The notes under the pieces: generated by a model | The model's database searches: none | What the model was told of the DNA's origin: nothing | The model's input: the letters and a program-made list of their open reading frames with translations, nothing else | Position numbers and translations under genes: made by a program | Origin: Methanomassiliicoccus sp. | GTDB lineage: Archaea > Thermoplasmatota > Thermoplasmata > Methanomassiliicoccales > JACIVX01 | DNA length: 6,262 nt | Reading direction: 5' to 3' | Assembly: GCA_020725985.1 (NCBI GenBank) | Contig: DYTM01000022.1 | Coordinates: 432 to 6,693, forward strand | Shown: in pieces, positions 6,227 to 6,262 of the stretch | Position numbering within the stretch: position 1 is the stretch's first letter | How the letters are laid out: the number at the start of each line of letters is the position of its first letter

Positions 6227-6262
6227 GGGGCTGTGGGGTAACTTGGCTATCCTAGTAGGTTC
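6227..6262 (+). tRNA. tRNA 5' half, probably tRNA-Pro, truncated by the window edge
   Basis: The bases fit tRNA numbering from 1 to 34. The acceptor strand is GGGGCTG (6227-6233), followed by T8 and G9. The D-stem GGGT (6236-6239) pairs with TCCT (6250-6253) in the archaeal style, with G10-T25 and T13 facing T22. A14, G18G19 (6245-6246) and A21 are in place. A26 follows, then the anticodon stem GTAGG (6255-6259), T32, T33 and C34 as the last base. The GTGGGGTA and TATCCT blocks resemble archaeal tRNA-Pro, which would make the anticodon CGG. Since only its first base is inside the window, Trp (CCA) or Gln (CTG) cannot be excluded. The 3' half lies beyond the window. Confidence 0.75.

Overview
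The window looks archaeal and is GC-rich. The evidence is a complete archaeal-type mevalonate entry operon, a TATA box placed for a leaderless transcript, and a tRNA 5' half with archaeal D-arm geometry. A euryarchaeal lineage, perhaps Thermoplasmatota or methanogen-related, is my best guess. Nothing here fixes the genus.

Left part (1-2747, + strand): one long helical repeat protein that enters from beyond the left edge. It appears in two frames. A 5' fragment is open from base 2 to a TGA at 287-289, and a main frame runs to 2747. The reading quality of the two frames crosses near 231-236, so a single-base frameshift or base-call error probably splits one gene. The main frame holds about 11 tandem helical units with a regular spacing of about 63 residues, followed by a C-terminal beta-sandwich-like domain. 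Its function is unknown.

Middle and right (2783-6100, - strand): a four-gene operon read right to left. It encodes a Cro/C1-type HTH regulator, HMG-CoA synthase, an SCP2-type thiolase and a DUF35 zinc-ribbon/OB-fold protein. The last three match the known archaeal thiolase/HMGS/DUF35 complex, which turns acetyl-CoA into acetoacetyl-CoA and then HMG-CoA for isoprenoid lipids. The genes are packed with gaps of 13 nt, a CTGA overlap and 0 nt. The thiolase appears to start at a CTG codon overlapping the HMGS stop.

The most interesting point is that the thiolase lacks the expected catalytic cysteine (Gly87 in its place). It also departs from other thiolase signatures (GDP for GHP, HDNY for HDCF), while the adjacent HMGS keeps its catalytic residues. 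Either this is a divergent, perhaps non-thiolytic, partner in the complex, or it belongs to a subfamily with altered chemistry.

Right edge (6101-6262): an intergenic region with divergent promoters. One TATA box serves the operon and is flanked by an inverted repeat that could be the regulator's operator. Another TATA-like box lies about 33 bp before a tRNA gene (probably tRNA-Pro) cut off by the window end at the anticodon.
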